Source of the DNA: Plantago ovata
Taxonomy: Eukaryota > Streptophyta > Magnoliopsida > Lamiales > Plantaginaceae
Direction: 5' to 3'
Length of the DNA: 64,000 nucleotides
Assembly: GCA_028274465.1 (NCBI GenBank)
Contig: CM051456.1
Coordinates: 110,041,397 to 110,105,396 of the forward strand
The notes below the pieces were generated by a model. The model was not told the origin of the DNA. It did no database searches and worked only from the letters and a program-made list of their open reading frames with translations. The position numbers and the translations under genes were made by a program. Shown one piece after another: positions 24,150 to 37,300 of this stretch. Position 1 is the stretch's first letter. Every line of letters begins with the position of its first letter.

Positions 24150-24318
24150 CTAAGCCGGCGAGAATTTGTGTGAGACCTGGTAGACGACGGTCTAGAACCA
24201 AACTGAGAACGAAAAGGTTGAATTATATGCGGAGCTAAGCCGGCGAGAATTTGTGTGAGACCTGTTAGACGAAGGTCTAGAACCAAACTGAGAACGAAAA
24301 GGTTGAATTATATGCGGA
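24150..24318 (+). repeat. 85-bp tandem duplication spanning the synthase start codon
   Basis: The segment beginning CTAAGCCGGCGAGAATTTG occurs twice with a period of 85 bp (24150-24234 and 24235 onward), differing at only two or three positions. The second copy carries the ATG at 24312 used by the pseudouridine synthase. The first copy carries the matching ATG at 24227, which now reads ATG CGG AGC TAA, a three-codon upstream ORF. Confidence 0.85.
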
Positions 24319-26946
24319 ATAAACTTCCGAATCAGTACTTGCTGTCGGTGGCAAAACCCCGGAGGAAGATCCAACCACCGCGACCCGCTCCTGTCGAGCC
24401 TGTAATCCGAGTAACTAACCACATATCTTATCTCGGCAGCCCTAAAGAGGGCCCGAAACCTCAGCAGCTGCTGTCTCTTCCGCCGTTCCCAGGCCACCCT
24501 TTGCCTGGAAGAAAATCGGCTTCATCAAAGCATGTTACTGCCATTAACTGGCTCAAGTATTACTTTGCCGACATCGATCTTCCAGTTATTCATTCTCATT
24601 TCAATAAGGGACTGGTTAGTGTTCTATGGTTTCAATTGTTATACTTTAAAATACTGTGAGTTGGTAGAATATCATGTACTGTAGTTATTTGTTTCATTCA
24701 ACATTGACAGATTCAAATACAAAGTCTTGATTCACATGACTCGTTGGGTTGCTTCAGAGGAGAGAAAATTTCTATGAGGAAGGTATAATCGATTGTAGTT
24801 TAGGCTGTTGTGAATTATTGGAAGCATATATAATGTTGGTTTTCCGTTTCTCAAATCTATTTTCCGAATAACTTCATTTAACAGTTGCAACAGTTAATTT
24901 GCAGATTAATAGGCAAGAAGTCATGGAGGTTGGTGCCAAAGTTTACGTCCCAGTATCTGTTGCTGAATGTAAAGTTTCCAGGAGGTTTAGCGTGATACCA
25001 AGTGGAACGATGTACCCAAATGCCGATGAGATTCAATACCTGCAGAGACTTGTGAAATACAAGGCATGTATTGGCATTTGTTATTTTGTACTCGTATTTG
25101 TTAGGAATAGTTCAAGTGCTCCCACGCTTGTTACATTTTCAGCTGAAGGATAAAGTTAGTTGCTTCCGTTATTAATAGACTAATCTATGATATTTCAGGA
25201 CTCCGCTATTCTTGTTTTGAATAAACCTCCTAAGCTTCCCGTGAAGGTTAGTTCGGTTAACATCCTCGTTGACATGTTTCTTCGGATTATTTAATACATT
25301 TTCCTTTATAATGTGTCATATACTTTCATGTGGACAGGGAAATGTGCCAATTCACAACAGCATGGACGCCTTGGCAGCTGCTGCATTATCATATGAATAC
25401 AATGAGGGTCCTAAGTTGGTGAGTTTATGAATCTAGTATTTTTATTTATTTATTTATCAGTTGATTATCATGCTAAGATATGTTACTATTGAGGCAAAGC
25501 TAGTGAAACTCACGAACTGTTCCTTTAGGTGCATCGTCTTGACAGAGAGAGTAGCGGTCTTCTGCTAATGGGAAGAACAAGAGAAAGCATTTCCCATCTT
25601 CATTGGCTCTTCAGTGATGTAAAGAAGGCAAAGCCACTCTCTAAGGTAGTAGTCACATTTCATTTCGAAACATAATTTAGCATCTGTACCGCTGTTTCTT
25701 TTTCATGCATGTCTCTTGTAAGGTCGCTAGGTTTACATTGGCTATATGAAGTCTTTGTTGATCCTTTGTTCTTCATATGTGCTTGACGTCACCTATTTTT
25801 CCTCATTTCTTCTCTTCCTTCATTTTTTAGGCCTGGAGTGATGCTTGTGAGGCAATGCATCAGACTTATTGGGCCCTGGTAATTGGTTCGCCCAAGCAAA
25901 ATGAAGGTGTAATTTCTGCGCCACTTACAAAGGTCTTCACCTGAAACCTAAAAATAATACCCTGAATCCGTGGTTAATTGTAGGATGATATGTGTAATGA
26001 TGTTGTGGGTTTGCAGGTACTTCTTGATGATGAAAAAACTGAAAGGGTAATCCTTGCTAATGATTCAGGCTTAGAAGATTGCCAGGAAGCAATCACTGAG
26101 TATCGTGTGCTTGGCCCAACAATAAATGGATGTTCATGGATTGAATTGCGTCCACTAACAAGCCGTAAACATCAGGTACAATGAAAGTATTTCATCTTCT
26201 TAAAATATGCTAATAGGCTTCCAAGGTACGAGAATTTTCTCCTTTGACTAAAGACATGATCTCCCTTTTTCTTGTTCTCCGAGATATCGCAGAAAGTGGT
26301 TTCCGAATTCCTATATGTAGCAATCATCATTCAGCCTAATTGACACTTTACTGAATCATTCAAACCTAAACGCTTGAGATTGGACCCCTCTTAGCTATTT
26401 GCTGTTGTAATGTAGGGCAGACCATCATTGGGTAATTCGGTTCATGGCATATCAAGTTACAACATACCAGTAGATTATCGTCAGTACTACTTGTGTTGGA
26501 ACTCCTATTACAAATCCATGCAAAAGTTTTTGGAGCTTAATGATCTATTGTTTGCTCTGTTGTAGATGCGGGTGCACTGTGCTGAAGCTCTTGGTACTCC
26601 AATAGTCGGCGACTATAAGTATGGCTGGTTTGTACATAATCGCTGGAAGCAGATGCCAAGAGTTGATATCGAGCCAATGACGGGCAAACCGTACAGAATG
26701 AAACGCCCAGAGGGTTTGGATGTTCAAAAAGGTAGTGTCCTATCAAAAGTTCCTCTTCTGCATTTACACTGTAGGGAGATTGTGCTGCCAAATGTTGCAA
26801 AATTTATTGAGCTCCACAAGAAAAGACCAGGAATGTATGATAGGAGTATGGAGCATGATGCAGGTTCAGATGTGCTCCGGTTTGTGGCTCCATTGCCTTC
26901 TCATATGAAGATCAGTTGGAATCTCATGTCCTCTTACTTGATATAA
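24312..26946 (+). CDS. RNA pseudouridine synthase 3-like, probably mitochondrial
   Basis: RluA-family enzyme that converts uridine to pseudouridine in RNA; the plant RPUSD3 type is annotated as mitochondrial. Exons: 24312-24614, 24711-24782, 24905-25063, 25199-25246, 25338-25418, 25529-25645, 25831-25932, 26017-26175, 26566-26946, giving 473 residues in one frame. The catalytic motif is HRLDRESSGLLLM with the nucleophilic Asp226. Later conserved blocks are QTYWALVIGSP, AITEYRVLG, LRPLTSRKHQ, VHCAEALGTPIVGDYKYG and the C-terminal SHMKISWNLMSSYL typical of this subfamily. The basic N-terminus (MRNKLPNQYLLSVAKPRRK) suits an organelle presequence. An S4-like region (INWLKYYFADIDLPVIHSHF) precedes the catalytic domain. 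Intron 3 begins with GC, not GT. The start is the first usable ATG; upstream frames are closed. Confidence 0.9.
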
Positions 26947-28314
26947 CATGAACATGAGCTAGCTTGTACATGCGATGATGATACTTGATGTGCACTGTAG
27001 TTGATGAAGTAGTTGCATATGCATTTCTTGATCTTTCGACTCGACTTTTAACAATTAATTAACACTGTTGAATGTTGTCATGCGGTCTGGTCTAGGTAAT
27101 AACTTTTCATTTACCCACCGTGGATGTTCTAAGTGTAACTTATAACGGTCAGCGCTGATATATATACGAGAAGAAAGCCTTGTGCATCCACAGGACCATA
27201 ATGCATCTATAAAGCATGCAGTACATCAAACAAGTAACATACATCCGGTCGCTTAGCTTATGCTCAACCAATCTAATATCCTCTATTTTTATTCTTTAGT
27301 TTCATAAAAATAACAGTAATTTCAACTATATCTCAATTATTTTTTGTCATAAAAAAGAGTGCTCAAGGAAACTACAAGCTCAACTCGAACTCAATTATTC
27401 AGCAAACTTAATCAACCATAACTTTTTTTTTAAGGGTTTAATCAACCATAACTCCATACCAGCCATTGTCTCTTTTTAGAGGAGGTTTGCAAAATTTTCA
27501 CTTCAAACATGTTAAAAACCCACATTAGAGGTCCAGGAAGTTTAAATGACTTCATACTATAGTATTACAGAGTATTAAAATAATCACATCGTCCTGTGTA
27601 ATCGCTAAATACATTTAATTCGTTAATATGCACAAAATGTAAACGTAAAACACATTTTACTCTTTGATATGCACAAGACTCAAAAGTCAAAACTATACAA
27701 AATGTTAGATCTTTTTAAGGTTTTATACTAGTAGCGTGAAAGAATTTGTTTATCTGAAAATGTATAATTTGTATAAACACACTTATTTGCAATTACATAC
27801 ATTTTTCTAGCAATAGAAAATTTTCATTTAAATCTCTGGTATAAAAAACTAGTTTGTAGACCTATTTAAGTCTCCATTATAAAAAACAGTGTGGTTTGTG
27901 TAACTCGGCAAATGGAAAATACTCATGAAGTTCGTAACTATTTTAAACACTTCGCGATTCATATTTCTTTTTTTTTTTTTAACATATACCACTACAAATT
28001 ATCTCTCCAAAAATTATGGCATTTTTAAGATTTCACATCCCAAATTCCCAATCCGATTTGAATCCATATTTATAGGAATTTTTTTTAAATAAATATACTC
28101 TAAAAGATTTTAATCCATGTTTATAAGGAATTCAATAAAAGACTCCGTATTTGAGAGTATACTCTTAAAATTCCATACACATTAATATTTTTTTACCTCT
28201 GTATTTCTGAGTATACCACCAACACAAAGGCAAAAACCAGACTGTACACTCTTTCTGTATGATTTCTGTTTTGGGCGCCAAATAACCCAAACCCTAATCG
28301 GTGATTCCAATCCA
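26947..28314. other. Intergenic
   Basis: The 3' flank of the synthase gene and the 5' flank of the helicase gene. AT-rich, with a phrase ATTTAATCAACCATAACT repeated near 27409 and 27437. Two similar sentences about 28055-28160 (AAGGAATTC, ATACTCT) suggest small local duplications. No gene was seen. Confidence 0.45.
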
Positions 28315-31300
28315 ATGGCGAAGCTGACGGTGACCAGAAAGGAGCTCTTGGAGCGATGGAGCTCAATTGAGCAGGAAGATGACGATGAGAACGGTGGCAT
28401 ATCGTCTGCCCATCCGGTCAAGCGTCGCCATCTCCGCCAGCTCAAGGAAAAATGGTCCGTTGGACATCTCACGCCCTCTTTTAATTATGTACCAATTATT
28501 TCTCTCCATTCACTTGGTTATCAAATGAAAATTGATTGTTGATTTTAGTTTCAATTTTTAGGAGAGAACTTGAATTTGCCTTGAAACCTCAGTCTTTTGA
28601 ATGATCACAGTTGGATTGGTCATGTTAAGTAATCTTCACTTGCATTGGAGTGATTTGAACTAAGAAATTTTGATTTTGTACGAGTTTATGAGACCAGGAG
28701 AACTAATAATTGTGTTCATTTTATCTGATTTTGTGCTTGAAGAAGTTAACATAAATCCCTATGTCTAGGTTTTTGGATGCATTCAGCTTCTTGACTCATT
28801 TACCAGCAGATACACATGTTTGGTGCGGTTATTGGGAGCTGATGGGGCCTCTACTGGAGACATTTTATAATTATTTCAAGGAAGAATCCCCTGATTCTCC
28901 TCTCAAGATTCTATGGAAGAGAATTTCTGGGGAGATGAGGGGTTGCACTCTCTGTGCCCACCAGCACCATCAAGCGCAAATAATGTATGATACTGAATAC
29001 GAGGAGAGTTGTGTAGGCCCTCTTCTTAGTGTGCTGAATACACTTGATGAAGAACGAATAAGCGAACACTTGAAATATCTTAATGATAAGATAGCAAGAG
29101 GGGTGTATGATCCGGTTAATGATTATGGAGAAGTTGTAACCGTTATGTTTGAGGTATTTAACTATTTATCAATTCCCTACCGTGGTTGGTTTTTCTATTT
29201 TTTTATTGCTCATCGCACGTTTTGGTGCATCCAGAGTTTATACTAGTTTAATACCACGTATCTAATTTTGTTATTGAGTATGTTATATTGTTATCTGTGG
29301 TTTTATGGAAAATAAAGATGACTATTTAAATGCGTAAGGATAAGTTACAAGTGGAATATGCCACCAGCCTCTGCGGGTAAGGACAGAGTTATGAAAGTTG
29401 TATCTGTAACTCTTCCCATGATTGTTTTAAAGAAAAAACAAGGAAAGTTAGTAGAAGTATTCTGTCGGAAGATAGACAACTTGTTATTAATTGGCTTCCG
29501 TTGTTTTTTAGTTAGAAGGTATTCTGTCGGAAGACAGACAACTTGTTTTTAATTGGCTTCCGTTGTTTTTTAGTTAGAAGTATTCTGTTGGAAGACAGTC
29601 AACTCATTATTAATTGGCTGCCGTTGTTTAGAAAAGCTGAAGTGCAAATGAAAATTTACAAAGTTGGTTTAGATGAACTAACGGAAGGATATGGTCCATG
29701 CGCTAAGTGCTACTTGGCTGTGGCAGGGTGACAGGAGGTCGAGCATATGTGTTACCTACTTACCTTGCATTTCTGAAAAGTGGTTTATTCCATGACTTGA
29801 ATCTGTGGCCTACAGGTCACTGGTGGTCAAGCAACTTATTGTTGACCTATATATAAACTAATAATATTTGCAATTTTTCTGTGACATAGGCCAGTAGATT
29901 AACTGCATTTCTGTAGAATTTGCTGTGTGGTGTGTTATTATACAGTTTTAATCCTATTGGATACACTCAACACTGGTAACTTGTAGCTAGATCTTGTAAA
30001 ACGTTGCATGTTGGGAGTTGGGACCTCTATTATCTGATTAGGGAAATTGTGCTTATGAACATGAAGCTTATATCTCCAAAGTTCAAATATGTAATTTGCA
30101 TGTTTCTCGTCAGCCTGTGATGTTTTTAAATCTTCATTATTACATATCTCCTGGATAATCTGAAGAATTTGATTAGATGTAGCTGGGTTAATAAATGAAA
30201 CACACTTCCTTTTTTTCCAGTTAAATTTTATTTTAAACTTAATTTTATATATGTCCTGGAATTAGCAGAAGATGCTTCATGCTTTTTTACTGTGATTTTA
30301 TCTTGATATGCATCTCAAATTAGTATATTTACTCATTTCTTACTCGCATCTTCTCATATGTTTGTTTATCTACTAATTTTTTCTCTTGGGCACAAGGTAT
30401 TGATGTTTCCCGTCCTGTTGGATGACCAATATTTGGCCAATGAGTTTGACAAGTTTATTGAAGCAATAGATGACTCTCACGAGTTGGCGTTTGATGGACA
30501 TCAGCAGTATCCGGTATGATTTATTGCTATCTCTTTTGTTCATGCTTTACTCTTTTCCTTCCAGAGTTCCAGTATCAATTATGTGTTTTCTATGTTAATT
30601 TGTTTCCGCCCCCTTTATTTTTTCTCAGGGAGTGTATGCGCTGTTTTTCTCTCAAAGTAGAAGAGTGCGTTCAATAGGTCTCCGCCTGGCTGGACACATG
30701 GGTAATTTAAGGTATCCTTTTTCCATGGTACTTTTATTGGCATGCCATTCTCTCAGTTTCAGTTATATCATTTAGGAAACATATATTGTTACATATCATT
30801 ACAGTAATGTTATTACAAGCTACAAATACAGGTAGTCACTGGTCAGGCATCTGTAGGATACCATATTTTCCCTGAGTCTTTGTTGCAAATTGTTTTATTA
30901 TGGGGGTTCTATTCTTTCTTCAGTGATGATCATAGCATATAATTTATTTCTGTTTGTATCTCTGTACCTGACTGAGAATTAATTAACCTTAGCTGTATCA
31001 TGGTTTTGGATATGCATGATCTGGGATTTTATCATAACAGTATTCTGTGCCATATGCATCCTGAGAAGTCATTATTAAATGATTGCAACTCTGATGTTAT
31101 CGTTTGTTTAAAACTGTCTTTCTGAGGATTATTTAGTCATGGTTTTCCATTTTCTAGCTTATTGGATATTTCCTAGATACATGGTAACTCAAATCCTGGT
31201 TTTCACTTTGGACTTTTCCTCCCTTTTCTGAACAAGAAAAAGGATTGGCCTTCTGTCTATGAAACTTTGTTGATGTATCTCTATATCATGTTAAACTCTA

Positions 31301-34300
31301 TTTTCATATTGTTTTCGCTCTTCATACAACGAGACAGTTTTTTTTTTTGAAAGTTATTGGAATAAATTATAAATGTTAAAACACACACACACACAACCAA
31401 AATATTACATATCCACAAAGCTACCAGTATCACTGATGTTACTATCAAAGACATTTGATGTGATAGTGTTATCAAGATTGAATATGCCAAATTTGTTATC
31501 CATACAAAATTCAGACATCGAATGTGAGATGGTGTTTTATGGCCAAAGAATGGTGCACCTTCCATGCATAAGTCTTTTTTCATACCTGTGGGTTGGGAAA
31601 GATGAACTGCTTAGTCAGGACATGCACACCACCTCACTTTTTTTTTTTGTAATTTTTTTTTTTCTCTCTTTTTCATGGAAGGGAGGAAGCATGATATAAC
31701 CGTATTTTACTGAAGTCTGTGTCTTCTACTTTTTCCTCTGATGCAGCATATCTACAGATGTGGACCCATTACAAAATTTACTGAAGAAATGCATTTCAGT
31801 ATTGGAAATGGAAGGCGTAGGATCTACTACTGGGACTTCAAGGCCGAGGCTGCAGCTGGATCGAATAACTGTATGGCTTGGAATGAAAACATTGTAGGAA
31901 ACAGTTGGTTGACTACTCTAATGTGTAAATGTATATTTCGTTCTTAGTTAATGCTTTTTTGTTTTCTTTGAAGGGTTGGCTTCCTAGAGCCTCCTGCTTT
32001 TGAAGAAGGGATTTTGGACCGCTATCCCATTTTTCTTAGCATCGTGCTCAACCATATTAGTGACGATTCGGTTGAGTTTTCTCATGCCGTTAACTGCCTA
32101 AGACTACTGTTTGAAAAGCTTGGTAAATGATTCTATCCTTAATCTAGTAATCTCGTTAACTTCTGGCACCATCTCCTGATACTCTTCAGAACAGGATATA
32201 AACTGTGGTTAAGGGCTACACTGTCTCCTGGTGTTATGAGAAATACTCTGCTGGGCCAGTGTTTCCATACTAGAAATGAGAAGATCCATAAAGAAATTTT
32301 TGATCTTTTCCAGCCATTTCTACAGGCATGTTTATTTTTCTGTTTGTGTTTTCACTCTATCCACATACGCAAACTCAGACACAGATCGTGAAATATTCAT
32401 ATTGACATATGCATACCTCATTTTTTTAGTCTCTTGAAGCTTTGCAAGATGGTGACCATGAAAAACAAAGAAGGCACTTTTTATATTTTCTCCTGCACCA
32501 AGTTCCGGTCAGCAGTAACTTCAGCACACTCATGAGGAAAAAAGCCTGTCAGGTTTGCTATTTGGGACTCTTTGCTTAAACATTTTGGTTTGTGGCTTGT
32601 TCTCATGACCTCACTAGTATTTTATTTTATGCAGATAGCTCTTCTCATCATTATTCGGGGTTACAAGATGAATCCACCTTGCCCGCCTTCTGAATGTGGA
32701 CACATGTGGTAGGGACATTATGAATATGGCTCTGATCTTTATTTGACACCTAGCAATTTACCTTCTGAACATGCAATTTCGCTGGTGATTTTTGTGGATC
32801 AACACAAAGCTTATTCCCTGTGTCTATTTTGCAGGGGCCCTTCTCTTGTGTCTTCGTTGAAGGATGTATCACTGTACAATTCTTTTAGGCAACCAGCATT
32901 GGATCTTATTGAAACCATCATAGTTTCAGATGCTTCTGCCTTGATGTCTATAGTTTTGGATGGTCAGTTACATCCAAGCGATAAGCCAATCAAGCGTCTT
33001 AGTTACGTTGATATGGAAGATGAAGAAGACAATCTTTTCGGTCCCCATTCAGAGGAGAAGGATGTGAGTTGTTGGAAAGACTTCAGGCTGCAGCATAAAG
33101 TAATCTCACAAGTAGATGGGAGCTGGATGTGTGTGCCCATGTTATGGTTCGATGTGTTAGTTGAAATTGATCCTACGGTTCTGCCATTTACTTTCTCCAA
33201 GGCTGTTTTCTGGGCACTGTCTCTGTTTTCATTGATTGAAACTGAGAATAGCTCGGAAATGTCATTGTCTGTTAGAAACTGGTTAGCAAACTGTGCTCCA
33301 GAAATTTCGTATTTGTTAGGGTGGAAGATTCCCTCTGGCTCTGATGATGGTGGTGAAGGGACAGAGTCAAGAAACTCAATTAGAACCTCGACGATGTGCT
33401 TGCCTCTAGTTAAGGCATTTAAAAGGTTAGCTCCCCATCATGCATTTTGTTAGCTAGCTTGTATAATGTGACCTTTCTTTGTAGTTTTGATTTATATACT
33501 CGAGGCCGGTTAATGTTCTTACAATCTGGAGTTCCATTGCAGATTTGCTGCTCATTACATTGTTAAAATGCAGCAAGAAGAGCTTATGAAGCAGTGGACC
33601 TGGGAACCAATGATGAGCAATAGTTTGATTCTCTTTCTTTTGGATCCTACCGATGTAACTCTGTCTCTATAGTAGTACTTTTTATGCTATTCACCAAACT
33701 GATATTCTATCTTATATGGACTCTAGAGCGCTGCTTTTGGTCTTTGATCTAGTTAACATTTTCATGTTTAGATTAGTCTGATGTTCTGAACTTTTTTCTT
33801 TCTTTCTTTCTTTCTTGCCATTTACTTTTCCAGAATACTAGACAAATTGGAAGATTAGTCCTCGAAAAAGTTGCAAATGTGCGTAGCCTCACTGGTGGTC
33901 TGCAATTTCTTTGCTCCGATCCATCTTCTCTGTTGGCTTTATTTTGGGGACTGAGACATGCTTTTGAACTGGTGAGATGTGCTGTTATTTGGTTCACATT
34001 TAGAATAGTAATGGTCGCGAATGTTAGCTATCAATCAAGGGTAGAATTTTCTTCATGAGAGAAGCCAATATGTTCGCTTAAATAATTAGTCTCTTTTCAT
34101 TTGCTTCATATTTTATTGGGCCCTTCTGGGTATCCCTGTTCTCAGAAATGTCTTTCTGCAATTGTGTTTTCTTTTAAGTACACAGAATCGCATACTCTAC
34201 AGGACCCTGCTGGTCGACATCCTCCCCACCCCCCTAAAAGCTGCAACATGTCAATCCACTAATGTAGAACTGATCAATAATTTTCAGGTTCATTTGGATT

Positions 34301-37300
34301 CTGTTCTGTCAAACTTCCGGACATTACATCATCTTTTTTTCATCATGTGCAAACTGCTCAAAGAAGGGAGTTCGTCAGCTCTGACAGTATCCCAGAATAT
34401 GTCAGATGCTCCTAAATTTTCTTCGCAAGGGGGATTTCTAAAGCAACCTGTTTTTGATTGTTCACCAAGTGACCGAAATGAACATTTATCAACCATTGGC
34501 CCCGCCTTGTGGGAGAAGTTTAACTGCTTATTATCACAAGTTGCATGGCCTGCAATTCTAAAGTGTTTAGATGGAGGGAAGCCTTTCATTGATTACACAA
34601 TATCTCAGGTAGTTACGATGCTTAATAATGTCTGCGAATTTAGTTTTCCACATGATGCTTCAGATGTACTGTCAGCTTGCTCTGCCTCTTTAATTTTATT
34701 ATTCATATCCATTACCTCTTGCTTATAAAGAATCAAATGTTCTAATATCTGCTCATAATATATTTAGATGCACTGCTATCAAGTGTAGCAGGATATAAAT
34801 GGTCTCACACAGGGCTTAATCATCACAAGGGTTACTTAGATGTCTTTTCTTCTAATTGACTTGATACTAGAAAGTTTGTAGTGTTTTGTTTCCAAAATCT
34901 GTAGCAACCGAGTTATTTTGGCACAAGGATTTCTGAGTTGTTTTTCGCGTCTTAGTAAACTTCCCTATTTTTTGTCCAGATATCATGCATCCGTCTACTT
35001 GAAGTCATGCCAGTTGTGTTTGAACGGCTTCCAACAAATTCTGGTATAATGGTGCAAACTTTAGATAACATCAAGTGGCTTCATGATTTGGCTGATTGGG
35101 GGAAGTCATCACTTGCTGTTGTGGTGAGATATTGGAAGCAGACCTTGGCTTCTTTGCTTGGGCTAATTAAACCATCCTATAGTAACAAATCTGCCTCAGC
35201 AATTAGCGATATAGAGAAACTGATCTCATGTGGTAAGATTCGTACTCAGGCATGATCTGTTTTTAGATTTTCTATGTTGTCAGTAAAAATCACTGCTCAT
35301 TTCATTTTCGTTGCAAGTACAGACAAAGTTTCCGTGGATGAAGTAAGTAAGCATGTAGCTCGTCTTTCCGTTTCATTGGTGGATAAGGGTTCTTTATTGA
35401 GGAAAAGTGGGATCCAGTCAGAGCATTCACTGTCTCAAGGGTCATTGAATAGGATTGTTGGTTCAATGGAAGATTCTGAAAATCTGCTTCTGAAAAAAGC
35501 AAAAGTGATTGTCCTAGATTCTGAACCAGTGATTTCTTCAGCGGGAGACAGTGTCATAATTATTTCTGATGATGAGAGAGAAACAGATGTATCTTCCAGC
35601 ACAGAATTCTCTCACATTAGGTCAACTCAAAGTACTCATGCCGATAATAGAACCTGCACAAATGCAGTTGGGAAAGAGACTAATTCGGATGAGAAAGGAA
35701 AAGATTATACTGCTCATGAATCTTTGTTGGTTTCCTCCGAGGCATGTCTTCCTTTGGATTCTTTTGATTCTACCAATAATGTTAAGGAGAAAATTAGCCC
35801 AGACAGAATGCTTGGCACACCAGCACCACTTTCCTCTCCTATTGCAGGACCAAATAGTGAAAGAAAAGAAATACAAGCAAGAGATTGTATTGACAATTCT
35901 TTTGTGTTACAAGAGAACTCTATTTTGAAGAAAGTGTCTGATGACATGCTTGATACAAATAAACTTGATTCATTTACATCTCAAGCTTATCCCAGTAGCA
36001 AGGTATCTGGAAGAAAGGTTGACCATACTGTTACCAAACCTCTAAAAGGGACTGATGAAATAATAAAGGAGAAGCCAATAAAAGCTACCAGAGAAATCCT
36101 TAAGGACATAGTACAGGAGAATGACGGTGATTCATGGCAGTTTTCATTTTTCAAACCACCATCTCGTCAGCATGGACTGGTTACAAAGCCATTAATTTCT
36201 GGTCCTAAACGGCAGGTCATCCAATTAGCCTCTCCCGTGAACAAAAGACTTGGATCTATGAGGATGAACAGTGGCTTAAAAAGATTTAAGCCCCCTAGTC
36301 TTGATGATTGGCATAAACCTATTCTAGAGTTGGATTTCTTTGTCACTGTTGGATTAGCATCTCCAAATGATACAGATTGTGAGAAAGATAGCAAATTAAA
36401 GGAAGTCCCTGTTTGCTTCAAGTCACCTGCTGAATATGTTGACATTTTCCGGCCGTTGGTATTGGAAGAATTCAAAGCGCAACTGCAAAGTTCGTATCAG
36501 GAGATATCTTCTAATGATGAAATAGGCTGTGGAAGTTTATCTGTGTTATCAGTTGAGAGAATTGATGACTTTCATGTTGTTCGATTTGTCCATGATGAAG
36601 ATAAATCGACTGGATCTAAAGGCTTGTTAGAGAATGATCTTATTCTACTTACAATAAAACCTCTACAAAATTCTATCGGCAATGTTCATGCCATTGGAAA
36701 GGTATTTGTGTATTTTGATATTGTTATATATGACAACAATATGTTTCAGTTGTTTATACTATGATTAGAAGTCAATCCACCTAATCTGGGGTACATGGAT
36801 GGAGCAAAGTGTTCTGGCTTGATTACCATTTTCTATATTCATGGATGGACATGGTTTATTCGTACATTGGCTTTTGATGATTTAAGTTACTCCACTCTAT
36901 TCGACCTAGCAAAATCTTGGTCATTTTATGGGTGTTTGTGGAGAATATGTAATTCTGCTCTAGTAATTCCCTCTTGATACATATGTTATTCTATATATTT
37001 ATTTTTTCAATCTCTGTAAGTTGGTGAATCTCTCTTCTCCTGTTTTCCCCCTCTTCTCTTTTGGTACTTTTGAGTGACATACAGTCTTCTAAGTTGGTAG
37101 AATGAGCTGATCTGTATTATTGTGCATTCGCAGTACTGTTAAGTTACTGTCTTCCAATGAGTTGTTCATTTTTTCTTGCATTCTTGTTCTACATGGATGG
37201 AAACTGAGCAACCAATTATTTTTTATCAAGCTTTTTGATTTTGCTGATACCTTGGGTCTATGCATGTAGGTTGAGAGGCGGGAGAAAGATAATAAAAGAA

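Noticed and set aside
24192-24497. Minus-strand 101-codon frame opposite the synthase start.
   Set aside because: It is antisense to exon 1 and its length follows from the basic composition of the presequence.
24827-24910. Possible GT-AG alternative for exon 3 of the synthase.
   Set aside because: The exon starting at 24905 joins in frame and matches the family; no better acceptor was seen.
31281-31699. Opposed frames in helicase intron 4.
   Set aside because: They are intron sequence with simple repeats ((AC)n near 31381); splicing phase of the helicase is correct without them.
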